Of a stretch of 64,000 bases of DNA, positions 22,519 to 35,084 are shown piece by piece (position 1 is the stretch's first letter; the number at the start of each line of letters is the position of its first letter). The position numbers and the translations under genes were made by a program. Source of the DNA: Artemisia argyi (lineage: Eukaryota > Streptophyta > Magnoliopsida > Asterales > Asteraceae); assembly GCA_030686995.1 (NCBI GenBank), contig CM060709.1, positions 12,112,872 through 12,176,871 of the forward strand, given 5' to 3'. The notes below the pieces were generated by a model. That model was not told the origin of the DNA. It ran no database searches and saw only the letters and a list, made by a program, of their open reading frames with translations.

Positions 22519-25500
22519 TCACTTCCATAAAGCTAGAATAGGCCGATTAAATCCAGTTTTGCTTCCAGATAAACTTGCACTTATATTCTCGATTTTCCTG
22601 AAACCAATCTGCAATCAAGAATGAGATCAAGCATGTTATTCTCAACATTATTTGGTTCACTAATCACTAGGTGTCTAGGTCTTCTATATTCACCATATCT
22701 AGGATTAGTTGAAGGGGTGTTTGGATGTATCCATAAAGAAGCTATTATGACTTAAAATCGACTGGTATATACATTACCTGAATTTAATTATTTTAAATCC
22801 TAATATTCATTTTAAAAAGCATATCCAAACACCACTAAAAATGATGAACCTTAATGATAATGTCCTATAAGAAAGAAGTGTGAACCTTGTCGAGAAGGAT
22901 CTCCTGAAATTGATTTGGGAAAATCTCAAAATTCTTAAAGTTAGTTGATGCCACCTGTAACAAAAGATAGATTAAGTTAGCAAGATGTTACACACCTTGA
23001 AAATACGTATTTTTTAGATGCATACACATAATGAAAAACTGTAAAAGAAGATTTAGAATCCAATTGAATTTACCTCTGACACTTGACGGTTACTAATATA
23101 TGACTTCCACGGCTGAGGTTCCAGAATAAAAACTCCACCCTGTTCGGATTTATGTGTGTTATTTAAAAAAATAATAACTTTATGGCAAGATGAGTTAAAG
23201 GGTCATTGCATAACACTTACGGGTTTAAGAAGCCGCCAAACTTTTGAAAAGAGTGTTATTAAGCCCTCATCGCCCCAGTTCAGATGGATCCATTTTGAAA
23301 CACTTAAGCTGCAGATAGAAAACAAAAGCATTCAACGCATGAAGGTCGCAACAAGCCAGAATACAAATTAGAAATATAATTTTCGACCATTTATATTGTT
23401 TATGTAAAAATTTAGATTACTACTGTAACTGTATTGTTTCATATGCGTAATTAGCAAATGAATAATTTATATGCGCAGACAAAAGTGGTTGTCAACCCAA
23501 CCCGACTCACATTGAATTACTTATTTTAAGCCGAACCTGTTTTGAACCGTCACCCAACCCATACATATACACACTAATGTCACTATTTGGACCAAAATGG
23601 GAGCCTATAGCCCTATATGTGCTTAAATGATAGAAAAAAGAGTATACTTACCAAAGAATGGTATCATAAACTTTATCACCGGGTGAGGACAAACCCTGAA
23701 CAAAATTATCTTTCCGGAAAGAGACGATGTCAAACAGATGTGAATCAGGAGATTCTGAAATTTCACTAGTTGTTTCTTCTGGTGAATTGGTTATACCGTT
23801 AATTTTACCATCTTTTGACTTCTTAGTTGCAGGGCGGTTCTTAAGCTCACTCCTTTTCACAATATTTCTAAGATTCCAATGAGCATCTTCAATTCGAGCT
23901 GAAACATGAAGAATTATAAGTATTTCTTTAATCAACAATACAATCAATTAGTAACTTAGAAAACTCACCAGAATCAATGTCAATTCCAAGGATTTTCTGG
24001 CAACCGAACTTTTTTGCTGCAAACAAAAAAAAGGTTCAGATTCAGATAAAATTGTGCGACAAAATTCCAACGTACTATTTCATTTGTCGTGTTTTAGTCA
24101 TTCTACATTTTTTGCAAATCCTAGACACTGAAAGATAGTTTTGTGCCCCGTATGGGACATTCGTAATGTGCAATTTTGTTTATTTTGACACTAAATGTAA
24201 ATTTGAACACTTTGTGCGCATAAGTTTATCATTTCTACTTAAAAATCATCATTTCTGAAAGTGTTTTTTAAGGTCCTTAGGTTACCAAATGACGCAAACA
24301 GGATACGAATGAAAATTACTTAGTAAAACGTTTTGTTCAGCTACTGAATTCTAACGACACGATCATCTAACAGAAGGCACACTAGAGATTACCAAGTGTA
24401 ATGGTTATCAATCCACTATTGCAGCCGATATCAAGACAATTTTTCCATTCAAACCATTCCTTCCTCATAACCTTTATTCTAGGATCTTCCTCCAAACCTT
24501 GATCAATCTGAAACATAAAACGGAAAGTTATATGTAGGTTAAAACAAAATCAATAAACTTAAAAGACAATCTGAGGATATTAGTCTTAAAAAGCACACAT
24601 CCAAACACTATTCAAGCTTCAAACAATCAGAATCCGTTTTATTGCAACTACTCCTAAGCTAATTATTTAACGCCTAAACAATCAAAATCAGTTTCACAAT
24701 AGCAACTCACAAACTGGAAAACTGATATCTTCACCTAAAAACGCTAAAACATATAAACGCTCATCACTCCCTTGCAGCCGCACCATTTACCGACCAACAT
24801 TTAACCAGTATAAATTTCACATACTCACCTTTAACTTGCACCACCAATGGTGTTTAAATTATCTAACTTTATGAGCTTGTCGGCTTATTGAAATGTGTCA
24901 TAAGCTGAAAAAGGTGAGCTTATCAGGTATTTCCAATTTCAATAAGCCGATAAGCCCATAAAGTTAGATAATCCAAACATCATTGGTGGCACAAGTTATA
25001 GGCGAGTATCTGAATTTATACTTGGTTAAAATGCTGGTCAGTTACAAGCTTTTCGGAGCGTTTAACCCTTAGAATATAATGATGTTTAAAATTATCTAAC
25101 TTTATGAACTTATCGGCTTATTGAAATGTGGGAAAAGCCGATAAGCTCACATTTTTCAGCTTATGACCTTGAGAGCATATGGCTTCTGCCATATACTCAA
25201 GTTTATAAACTCATAAGCTGAAAAGGCCGAGCTTATCGGGTTTTTTTCACATTTCAATAAGCCGATAAGCCCATAAAGTTAGATAATCCAAACATCATTG
25301 GTAGCGCAAGTTAAAGGCGAGTATGTGAATTCATACTTGATTAAATGTTGGTCGGTTAAATTGTTTAAATTATCTAACTTTATGGGCTTATCGCCTTATG
25401 GAAATGTGGAAAAACCCGATAAGCTCACCTTTTTCAGCTTATGCCCTTGAGAGCATATGGCTTCTGCCATATACTCAAGTTTATAAACTCATAAGCTAAA

Positions 25501-26003
25501 AAAAGTGAGCTTATCGGGTTTTTCCACATTTCAATAAGCCGATGAGCTCATAAAGTTAGATGCTAGTCAGTTACAAGCTTTTTGGAGTGTTTAACTCTTA
25601 GAATATAATGATGTTCAAAATTATCTAACTTTATGAGCTTATCGGCTTATAGAAATGTGGGAAAACCCGATAAGCTCACTTTTTTTAGCTTATGACCTTT
25701 AGAGCATATGGCTTTCGCCATATACTCAAGTTTATAATCTCATAAGCTGAAAATGTAAGCTTATCGGGTTTTTCCACATTTCAATAAGGCGATAAGTTCA
25801 TAAAGTTAGATAATTTAAACATTATTATATATTAAGTAGTAGAGCAAAATAAGTAAAAAAATAAAGAAAGTTAAATAAAGAAAAAGGGTTATTACACGAT
25901 AACCGTAATAGTTTCTGTAGTTGCCAAAAATGGCAATTTCTTTAGGCTTTTTACGCTTGTTGTTGTTGTTGTTGTTGTTTTTGGTGTGATTTTCGTCTTC
26001 CAT
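22519..26003 (-). CDS. Bin3/MePCE-type RNA methyltransferase, complete, 276 aa
   Basis: Eight minus-strand exons: 26003-25896, 24507-24393, 24016-23969, 23898-23652, 23308-23221, 23139-23074, 22954-22886 and 22608-22519. They total 831 nt with consistent phases and GT-AG borders. The protein matches the plant homologues of the 7SK snRNA methylphosphate-capping enzyme (Arabidopsis At5g51130 type), S-adenosylmethionine-dependent methyltransferases that cap RNA 5' phosphates. It begins with a basic, Asn-rich head (seven Asn in a row, then KRKKPK, a possible nuclear signal) and the family hallmark FGNYRNYYGYR. SAM motif I is LDIGCNSG (about 61-68), and the next acidic strand is GIDID (about 85-89). 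ARIEDAHWNLR, KWIHLNWGDEGL and GGVFILEPQPW complete the Bin3 domain, and the end is NRPILALWK. The charged linker of about 45 residues in exon 4 is poorly conserved in the family. Intron 1 (1.4 kb) is filled with foldback repeats. Confidence 0.95.
24835..25815. repeat. Cluster of AGCTTAT-type foldback MITEs in intron 1 of the methyltransferase gene
   Basis: At least three related palindromic blocks occur: about 24840-24995, 25080-25300 and 25360-25810, the last one compound. Each pairs TTATCTAACTTTATGAGCTT with its reverse complement. The first is the clearest, running from CCACCAATG to CATTGGTGG, so the palindrome reaches its outer ends. The segment GAGCATATGGCTTCTGCCATATACTC recurs as a loop, with a near-perfect internal palindrome. 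Confidence 0.75.
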
Positions 26004-26148
26004 CTTTTTGTTTTGTTGTTTTGGTTTGTTTGGTTTTAGGGTTTATGGGAGGAGGAAGAAAGAGGGTTTTTGTGTTTTGGTGGTTAATTGAGAATTGGGG
26101 GAACAAGGAAACTTAAATTAAAGTGGTTTATAGAGGCCGATTACTGTA

Positions 26149-26181
<33 letters not shown>

Positions 26182-28458
26182 TAACACTAGAAGGCTTATT
26201 TCGGTAAAAAGTATGACCCGCCTTACATGGGAAGCATAATGGACCGTGGACCCGACCAATCGGATCGGACCAAACCTATTTCGGTCCGGTCTTCATACAC
26301 ACTTTACCTCATGTTCAGTTATCGGTCTCTTACATACAACCGTCTATTTTGCCTTTATCGTACCGGATCAACCCGGACTAGACCAAACACATTCGGTCCG
26401 GTCCTCGGTCCGTGGTTTTGGGCTAAATCGGTCTTGGTTCGGTCCTCGGTACCGGATCACCCTTACTGCCTTAGTCTTCACTCACCTTCAACTTCAGTAT
26501 CATCTTAAGTTTTCATCTACATTTACCTTCCTTCACTCCCTCTTACTTTTTAATCACACTGGTCACACCACGCTTACCTTTCAATTGAATACCCATTTTA
26601 GGCAAATATACCTCACAAAATACCTTACACACACTCACAAACCAATTACCAAGTGGTGAGAAGCTCACCATTGTGAGCTGATTTTGGCTAAAGTCACGCA
26701 CTACATAAACACCCTGTAGTGGTGCTCACTCGTGAGGTACACCCTCACCGTCTTTCATGCAAAGACATAGCGGCAGTCTAAATGCGAAAAAGAAATATGG
26801 AAGTTTTAGCTTATTTTTTCTAGAGTAAATTGCAAAACCATCCATGTGGTATGTCTAAATTGAAGGCGCAAGACTTACTTTTTCGAAAAAAACAAGTACC
26901 GTTCTTATGAAAAAGCTTTTGTGCGAATATTTGTCCAAATGTAAAATGACTGAAATACCCTTGCCTGTAGTGTTTTAATTTGAGGCATTTTAGTCATTTC
27001 ACATTTGGGCAGGGACGATATCCACATCAAAGGTTTCCCACAGGGATGATATTTGCATTTTCGAGTTTCGACAAGGTAAGGACCAAGTCAGTAATGTGGA
27101 CTTACCATAGGGATGGTTTTTGTAATTTGCTCACTAGAAGTAAATTGCAAAAACGTATGGTTTGGTCAAATTGTAAGCATGTTTTTTATAAATGCAACAG
27201 TGTAGACAAGGTCTTTATAAGAAACTTTAGTGTGCAATTATTGGGTTTAAAAGAATTGTCTATGCACTTTCAAAGTTTCACATAGATTAATTATAATTAC
27301 ACATCAAAGTTTGTTGCGGAGACTGCGTCTGCCATTTGGCCCAGGTTTTTGTGGCTTTCTCCCTCTTTAGTTTACGAGAACTTTAAAAGTAATTGTATTT
27401 TCTTGTGGGAAGTCAGAGTTATAAGTTGAAAAATGATTGTTACCTTAAGTTGAAAAGGTAAATTGTAATACCTTAGGCTAATTGCAAACCGGTCATGACA
27501 GTCGGGATACTACATATAAGTAGACTAACCATTTTGCTAGTGACGCCTTTTGGGGTGAAAGATGTGAGGTTGAGTGGCACCGTGCAAGCAAAACGGACAA
27601 TATGACTATGTTGGTGGAGGCAATACAGAATTTCCAAATGAACATTAACGCTAATATGAATGAAGAATCTATAACGTCTCGCATACAGCAGATGTGACAT
27701 AATATTTGCTAAATGGTTTTTGCTAATTAAGCAGTAAAGATCTTTTCTGCAGTTTAAAATGTTTAAACAAATATAATTACATTTTTTGTTTTTTATAATG
27801 GCGATTTCATTAAAAACAATTGCAAGAGGCTAGAGGAACAAACTTGCAATGAGTTCGTACAAGCTGTTTTCGGATCAATGATTCAATCGTTCCAGTGGGG
27901 TTGATTTTTTATTAAACCCCAACAGTGGGAAGACTTTAATTTCTTCCTCGAGCATGTCTTTTCTTGGAGGATTTAGAACAAAACTTGAGTAATCCGAGTA
28001 ACCCGAGTGCCTAAAACGTGTACTAGTTGACGAATTCTAACTGGGTTAATAGTCTTCTATAGCATACTGTAATTGCTAAATGACACATTTTGCGGAGATC
28101 ATGGTACCCACAAATGATGTGAAATTGTTTAAATTTACTCATTACACCCAACAAATGACAATAAATTTTAAATAATCGATACATAACGTGATTCCTTAAC
28201 TCTACTGTGCTATTCTCTTTTTGCTTTGGTTGTTTCAGAACTAATTTCGCCAAAAAACATAATAATGGTCTATACATTATTAGCCATTCTACCAATATTT
28301 CGTTACAACCACTGTTCAATTATCTACAAAGTGAGGGGTTTCGCTACACTTTGACTGGTGAATCCTTCAACAACCATTTCTCAGTTCCTGATCGAATATG
28401 AAGCTTTACCAAAGAGACGGGTGTTGAACTCTGGGCTTGAACGAGTATAATCTCCACA
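26004..28458. other. Intergenic DNA between two minus-strand genes
   Basis: It begins with the upstream region of the methyltransferase gene and a poly-T tract (26147-26178). The stretch 26215-26470 is rich in GGTCCGGTC/GACCAAAC in both orientations, a probable foldback element. The stretch 26820-27140 has AAATTGCAAAACCATCC-type and AGGGATGAT motifs that resemble dispersed non-coding repeats. A frame at 26980-27285 shows no domain. I see no supported gene. Confidence 0.4.
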
Positions 28459-29567
28459 TCATCCTTCAAGTTCTTTCAGAAAATCGATGTTATCCACAAA
28501 GACCTGCAAAATATTGACAAGATATTATCATGGAAAAGGGATGGCAACTGCATGGGACGAGTACCGAGCCAAACTGGCTTCGGGTCAAATGGGTAAAATT
28601 TGTCTGAACTGAAACATATTGGGTTGGTTTTGCACAGAAACATTTTGACCCCAAGACTCAAGAGATTTTACAAGCAACCAATGAGCTAAATATGATTGCA
28701 AAAGATGAACAGCACTGATTTTAGTCACAAGGATTCCTCTAATTGCTGATTGTTGAGGCCTGAGGGTAAGTCAAACAAGAAATAACTTAAAAACTTCACT
28801 AAAACATAGTGGCGAGTCATACAGGACACTTTATCTCGACAAAGCAAGCATAGTCTTGGGCACTGGGTTTGGGCTTTACAATGTGTACTAACACTATTAT
28901 TGATAACTAAGCATGCATTGCATAATTACAAAGTATCCTACTTCAAACTTCAAAGTCGATTCTTAATTAACAAAATGATTAGGGAAGCCCAACAAACGAT
29001 ACATGCAGACATAGATACATACAAGGAAACAAAAAGCAAAATTTTCAGCGAACAGATTGCACAAACAAAGTATATCAGCATGTGAGCTTACCGTTTTCCA
29101 ACCATCAGGATCCAAACATGCTGTGATTTTGGTGCTGATACCAGGTAGGGGACCGGGTTCTCTGGTAACCTTTCCACCAAAAAGCTTAACTGCATCTGCA
29201 GTTTTATAGACGTCGTCTGTGCCTATTGCTATCTGTTATCAGGCATAAACATCCATTAGCCAATTTGGTCATTCAAAAACAATACTTCATGATATATGGC
29301 ACAATAATGGCAAAATAAATCATCTTTATTCACCTGTGCATAAGCATTTCCTTTGTCATATTCTGTGACCCCGTAATTATAAGTCAACTCCAGTACAGCA
29401 TTCTTATCTTCAGGACCGTAACCCATCATTGCTATGGTGTACTGCACAATTAATCAACTTTTTTCTTTGTATCACACGGGAATAGATAAATGGCACGGTC
29501 TCGTATAAGAAGACAATAATGTGTCAAATAGGACTATACAAACATAGAATTCCAAGATTCCAGTTAT

Positions 29568-29602
<35 letters not shown>

Positions 29603-32600
29603 AAGCAAGAACACTAACAGAAGTATCAGACACCTTTGCCAACTTACCTTGTATTCAGGGTTATCTCTTCGGCGAAGGAGCTCCATACCAAAAGCCTAAA
29701 GTACATATAGGAATAGGATCCAAAAAAGTGATGTTAGCCCAAAACAAGATGTAGACCATGAATTGGGGTGAAAAAAGAGATTCAATGTGATCAGCAATAT
29801 ATTCTTATTTGCAAGCAAACCACACACCTTTTCATGGAAAGCAATGGAACGATCAAGATCTCCAACACGGAGCATTACTTGACAAAGTGGTTCAGGCGTG
29901 GGACCTCTTTCTATAAGTTCAAACTTGTAACCATCAGGATCTTCAATAAATGCAATAACTGACTTTCCACCTTTGACCGGACCAGGTTCCCTGGTTACAG
30001 TACCACCCTTAGCTTTTATGAGATCAACAGTCTTAGCAACCTGCAAAAACCCAAAATCTTATTAATACCGAGACTAATAAGGGGGTAATTGGATTTGTGA
30101 TCTAGATATAATTATCAAATTATAACAACTTGATGTCACAATAACGTCTATCTAATATCTAGATAAACAGGTTGTGTTTCTTATTACCACTTCTTTTTAC
30201 CTCACTTGAAATATTTACCACACTTATTTCATAAAAACACCTCTTTGTCCTAAAATATTCCTTTTTGTCATTGTATCTACTAGCTCCCTTATTAGAATCG
30301 TGAAAGACTAATATCTTATTGTCTACACTACCATCTACAATCCATTAATTACTGATGATCATATGATTCTGCTTATTCAATATGATCACTGTCAATACCT
30401 TTTTCACTTGAACATTAACCAGGTCTTTTAAACTACTACCAGAAAGATAATAAAGTTACATTTTTTTTTTAAACAAGGCACATGCTTATAGATTTGGCGA
30501 AGGCCAAATTAGAAACACAAAAACTTCACCCTTGTAAAAATAAGAATCACAAAAGACATGTGACAATATCCCACAGATTTCTGGACACTATAATTAGTAC
30601 AAGTTAGATGGTAGTTTTGCATCTTGTTGAAGATTCAATTAAGAGCAGGGTAATTCACAGGCATATGCAGAGGCAAGAATATGCAAGAACCAAGAGAACT
30701 CAAATAGTAATTGTTTTACTCACATCATCAACCGCGATGCCAAAATGACCAAATGCTGTTCCAATGTCGTATTTGTCAACTCCATAATCTGACAACATGA
30801 AAGCAAACTAGTTAGAAGGAAAGTTTCGACATGTTAAAGTCAACGGCTACCACTAATGTTACTACCATCAAAGTTACCACATTTTCTTTCTTAGAGACAA
30901 CTAGACAAGAGAATGAAATTTTGAAGAGACATCAGTCATCGCATACTTTTTCTGCGTAAGGAATTTTGGCGACTGGTGGTAACATTGATGGTAGCTATAG
31001 ATTTAACATTGTTGAATACTAGTCTCAAGATGAATTACTGTATGTGAGTTCAATCACGAAGTGAGAATCTTCTGGTCCATATCCAAGAAACGCATTGGTG
31101 TATCTCTCCTCTGGTATGTCTCTCTTTCGCAATAGCTTCATCCCCAAGCACTCTGTGTAGAACCTGTACACATATTTCAATTCATATCCAAGTATTTACA
31201 AAAATTCAAGCGCTTTAAGTATTAAGAATCACAATCAGGTAAGAAAAAGTTACTTTATTGTCCTGTCCAAGTCGCCAACACGGTAAACAACATGAAGCAT
31301 TCTTCTTTTGTCACTTTTAACCCACTCCAACGCAGTTTCCTGGGTGATTGTGGTACTTCCTTGAGCCATGCTTACGATTGTTCTAGCCGACTTATTGATT
31401 CCTTCCCGTCTAAATAACTTACAGGCTTTTAGACCAAAACGTTGTGACTGTGCTTCCACTGAACAAATTTATAAAGCGACGTCATAAGAGATCATTAACA
31501 GAGTATGAGACACAATGACACATCCTCACATGACATTCGATTAAAATAAGGCATAAGTTTAGATACAAACGCAGATAAAAGAGATGCATGTGATCGTGAT
31601 CACATAATTTACTGCTTTGTTCGCCTGATCTAAGTCATATAATGGAAATCCTTCTAAAATTATGTTCGCCGTAATAAGACCAATATATAGTGATCCCTAG
31701 TCTCTATGGGAACGTCACAACTAATTCAGGGCAAAAAAGTTCAGTCAGCCTGACAAACCTCACTTTTTATACACATGTAATCAGCATAATGTCATGTAAA
31801 TGCGTACAGGTACAGATATATAACTTATCTACATATCTAACTCTAGGCTATATCATGTTAGATTCAAGAGTTGCAGTTTTCGGGTGGTTAAGAGTATCTA
31901 TCTAAATGAGGTCCATCGTATTCAATTCAATCAGTTGTACCCAAGCCAGTTGAGTGCTTCATAGATTTTGTGCTCACCCGGTGTATTAAGTTGTCATATC
32001 TTTCTGTTTCTTACTTTCTTTCTCGGTTTAATATACGGAGTATCTTTTAATCATTCGTTTTGTCTAATTACACTTGCTTAAATTCAAGCTTCTTTAGGCT
32101 TTTTTTTAAAGGCATTATACATATATGTGTATGTTAATAGTGCTAGCAAGAAGCTAGCAATTACAACATGAAACAACCAACTTAACCTAAACGTCCACCT
32201 CGCCCTAAACGACTAAAAACCAAACAATCATCCAGAATTACAACGAACTCAAACACCAACTCGACCTAAACGACCACCTCGACCCAAAATCATACAACCA
32301 TATAGAAATTACAACCATAATAATTCAAAAAATCCAAAGAAGAAAACGTTGTCATCCAAAACCAACAAAACGCTTAACGACTTAAGGACAATCACCCGGT
32401 AGAAAGCATGAAAACGAGTGAAAAACCGACCATGACCCTCACAACTGATAGAAAGCTTCTTTAGGCTTTGTTTTCAAATTATCCTTAAGCTCAAGCTCTT
32501 GGCCTTATCAAAATTTACCAAAACGCAAATCAAATTCATCCCTACAACCACAATATCGCATAGATGCTCCAAAAGTCGTCACTTCTTAAGAACAAACTAA

Positions 32601-33330
32601 CCTAACTGAATGCGCACATCAATTGTTCAAAATCGCATTTAAACCATCAATCTAAACCTAATTAAGCAAATTCCTTGACCGGTCAACTGGACGTTTGCAG
32701 TGGCGGAGTGATATCACCAACTCAACATCTTTTATGTTTGTTTCGGCTTATGGCTTATTTGGTTTTGGGATTATGTTTCATAACTTAAGGGGTGTTTGTT
32801 TTGACTTGTATAGCGGGCTTATGGCTTATTTGGTTTTCGGCTTATGTTTCACAAGTTCACTTTTTGTGGCTTATTTTGAAACTTTCCACACTTTTCGATG
32901 TTTATATAAGCTAAGCTTATATAAGCATAAGGGGGTGTTTGGGTTAGCTTATTTATCTGGCTTGTGGGCTAATTTGAATATGGAAAAGCCGATAAGCTCA
33001 CTCTTTGGAGCTTATGACGTTATAATCTTCAGCTTATTGGCAAAGGCCAATAAGCTCAAGTTAATAAGCTCTAAAGAGTGGGCTTATGAGCTTTTTCCAT
33101 GTTCAAATAAGCCCATAAGCCAGATAAACAAGCTAATCCAAACACCCCCTAAGCCACATAAGGTGAGCTTAGGAAACATAAGCCCGAAAGCCAAATAAGC
33201 CATAAGCCGGCTATATAAGCCGAAACAAACACCCGTATATTTTCAAACTTTTGGGAACCCGTAAAATTTTAAAGTGTAACAAAATATTAAATAATTGAGC
33301 TGATTATATCAATCAACAAATCTAAAAATT

Positions 33331-33367
<37 letters not shown>

Positions 33368-33499
33368 GTTACCAGTGGAAGCAAAGTGAATCGAATGAAG
33401 CCGCGAAGAAGATGGCGATAAGTTAGCGACCAAACGAGATGTGGTTACGGCGGCGAAAGAAGGACGGATGGCTGACGTCATCGGTAATATCCGTACCAT
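28459..33499 (-). CDS. GLX1: Glyoxalase I (lactoylglutathione lyase), chloroplast type, complete, 358 aa
   Basis: Nine minus-strand exons: 33499-33373, 31458-31254, 31163-31039, 30788-30724, 30040-29828, 29695-29648, 29441-29334, 29232-29092 and 28503-28459. They total 1,077 nt and all phases agree. The enzyme isomerises the methylglyoxal-glutathione hemithioacetal to S-lactoylglutathione. Exon 1 encodes a Ser/Arg-rich start, [15 protein letters not shown], as in plastid-targeted plant forms. The two glyoxalase domains follow: [20 protein letters not shown]...[17 protein letters not shown], and [18 protein letters not shown]...[16 protein letters not shown]. Each carries REPGP, then [13 protein letters not shown] or [11 protein letters not shown]. 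It ends [14 protein letters not shown]. Length and layout equal the family's two-domain form (about 350 aa). Small oddity: domain 2 has SIAFHEK where close relatives have a FYEK-type sequence. Intron 1 is 1.9 kb and holds nested foldback elements and a 31-bp A/T tract next to its donor. Confidence 0.97.
29563..29600. repeat. Poly-A tract in glyoxalase I intron
   Basis: About 38 consecutive A on the plus strand (poly-T in the transcript) within the intron between exons 6 and 7. Confidence 0.9.
32789..33234. mobile_element. Nested pair of foldback MITEs in intron 1 of glyoxalase I
   Basis: The outer element runs from GGGTGTTTGTTTTGACTTGT (about 32789) to its counterpart ending CGAAACAAACACCCG (about 33234). 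The inner element, 32931-33150, runs from GGGGGTGTTTGG to CCAAACACCCCCT, and its arms pair over most of their length (GCTTATTTATCTGGCTTGTG with its complement). A partial third copy of the outer arm lies at 32740-32800. Non-coding. The terminal sequences resemble hAT-type MITEs. Target duplications are not clean enough to claim. Confidence 0.75.
33335..33365. repeat. Poly-A tract abutting the glyoxalase I exon 1 donor
   Basis: 31 consecutive A on the plus strand. In the transcript this is a U-run beginning about 7 nt after the GTAACGG splice donor at 33372. Confidence 0.9.
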
Positions 33500-33704
33500 T
33501 ATTGTTATTGGATTATTATCCCTTCACACACACTGGCTGTCTGTCTCAAGACAGGTGGATCGATTGATTGATTCCCCTAAAAGATGACGAGGTGTGTGTT
33601 TTTTTTATCGTTATTGAGACCACTGTTTGGCTGGGATAGGATCATAGGATTAAGATGGATGAAATGATAGCCCAATGTTTTTAGAATAATTCTTTTATTC
33701 GAAT
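33500..33704. promoter_or_regulatory. Upstream region of the glyoxalase I gene
   Basis: This segment lies between the GLX1 start codon and the SINE stack. It includes CACACACACTGG and GTCTGTCTCAAGACAGG, an imperfect palindrome. It should hold the leader and core promoter, but no TATA box is obvious, so the call rests on position only. Confidence 0.35.
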
Positions 33705-33881
33705 AATTCTTTTTTGCTATTTTTTTTTTTTTTTTTTTTTGAACGGGTTTGCAATTGTTAATTGTTCAGATAGCAGTGACATCGGCAATATGCTAACCTT
33801 AAACTCAGCTTGTACTTCTTCCTATTACGTTGAAGGGGTAAAAGTCTCGGGTAGGACTTGAACTTGAGACCTCCCCTAACC

Positions 33882-34219
33882 TAGGGCTGAGCATGGAAGG
33901 TTCAAAACCGAACCGGACCGACAAAACCGACCGAACCGACAAAAACCGAGCTGACCCGACAGCCCGTCGGTTCGCTTTTGGTTTAGGTTTTTTATGATTT
34001 TCGGTTTTGGTTCGGTTCGGTTCGGTTCGGTTCGGTTCGATTCAACCTAAAACCAACAAAAACACACATACACACACCTAAACCGAACCGAACCGACACA
34101 AAACCAAACCGAACTGACCATATTCGGTTCGGTTTCGGTTTCAGTTTAGGTTTTTCACACATTTCGGTTTGACGGTTCGTGTCGGATCGGGTCGGTTTTA
34201 GACCGATGCTCAGCCCTGT
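33882..34219. mobile_element. Foldback element with AGGGCTGAGCAT termini
   Basis: It begins TAGGGCTGAGCATGG and ends CGATGCTCAGCCCTGT. The interior is almost wholly GGTTCGGTTT/AACCGAACCG in opposing orientations. CCTAACC is duplicated on each side (33875-33881 and 34220-34226). The open frame across it on the minus strand is a by-product of the repeat. It is a non-autonomous terminal-inverted-repeat element; I do not assign a superfamily. Confidence 0.75.
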
Positions 34220-34250
34220 CCTAACCAAACCTCCCATACCCAAGCCCCTA

Positions 34251-34558
34251 TGTAATACCTCAAATTCAAAAACAAGCAAAATGACCAAAATGCCCTCATG
34301 TTTTAAAATTCGTATTAACACTTAAATAATATCAAAGAAACCCTAGATATTTTGAATTTGGCAACATATGAACAAAATAAATTAAGTATGAATATAATTA
34401 GACTTTTATAAAAATAAAAATTAATTCTTGCACATAAATTATTTAGTCTATTATATAAGTATTTATATCTATATTTATATTAAGGAAATAAATCCTAAAA
34501 AAAATAGGAAACATGTATAAACTTTTAAACATAATGCAGCTAAGATAAGTATTATACC

Positions 34559-34596
<38 letters not shown>

Positions 34597-34994
34597 AGGC
34601 TTTATTTTCAGAACCCTGTTAAGTGCGGGAACTGCGAGAACTCCAATTTTGCATTAGAAAACGGGCATGTTCATATAAAACATGTATGTTTTCTTACATA
34701 CACATGCCTGCGTATTAAGGTGTATGTAAGAAAGCATGCATGTTTTATATAAACATGCATGTTTTCTAATGCATAATTGGAGTTCTCGCAGTTTCCGCAT
34801 TTAACAGGGTTCGAAAAAGTAAAACCATTTTGCATTACTCTATTGCACTTAACAAGTTTTTATATAAACATGTATTATCTGTATTAAGGTGTATGTAAGA
34901 AAACATACATTTTTATATGAACATGCATGTTTTCTAATGCAAAATTGGAGTTCTCGCAGTTCCCGCACTTAACAGGGTTCTGAAAATAAAGATA

Positions 34995-35084
<90 letters not shown>

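Noticed and set aside
26227..26659. Two overlapping plus-strand frames (93 and 137 aa)
   Set aside because: They run through a GGTCCGGTC palindromic repeat and low-complexity CT-rich DNA, with no domain or splice context.
33992..34321. 109-aa minus-strand frame rich in Arg, Phe, Gly and Asn
   Set aside because: It is produced by GGTTCGGTTT repeats in the foldback element 33882-34219.
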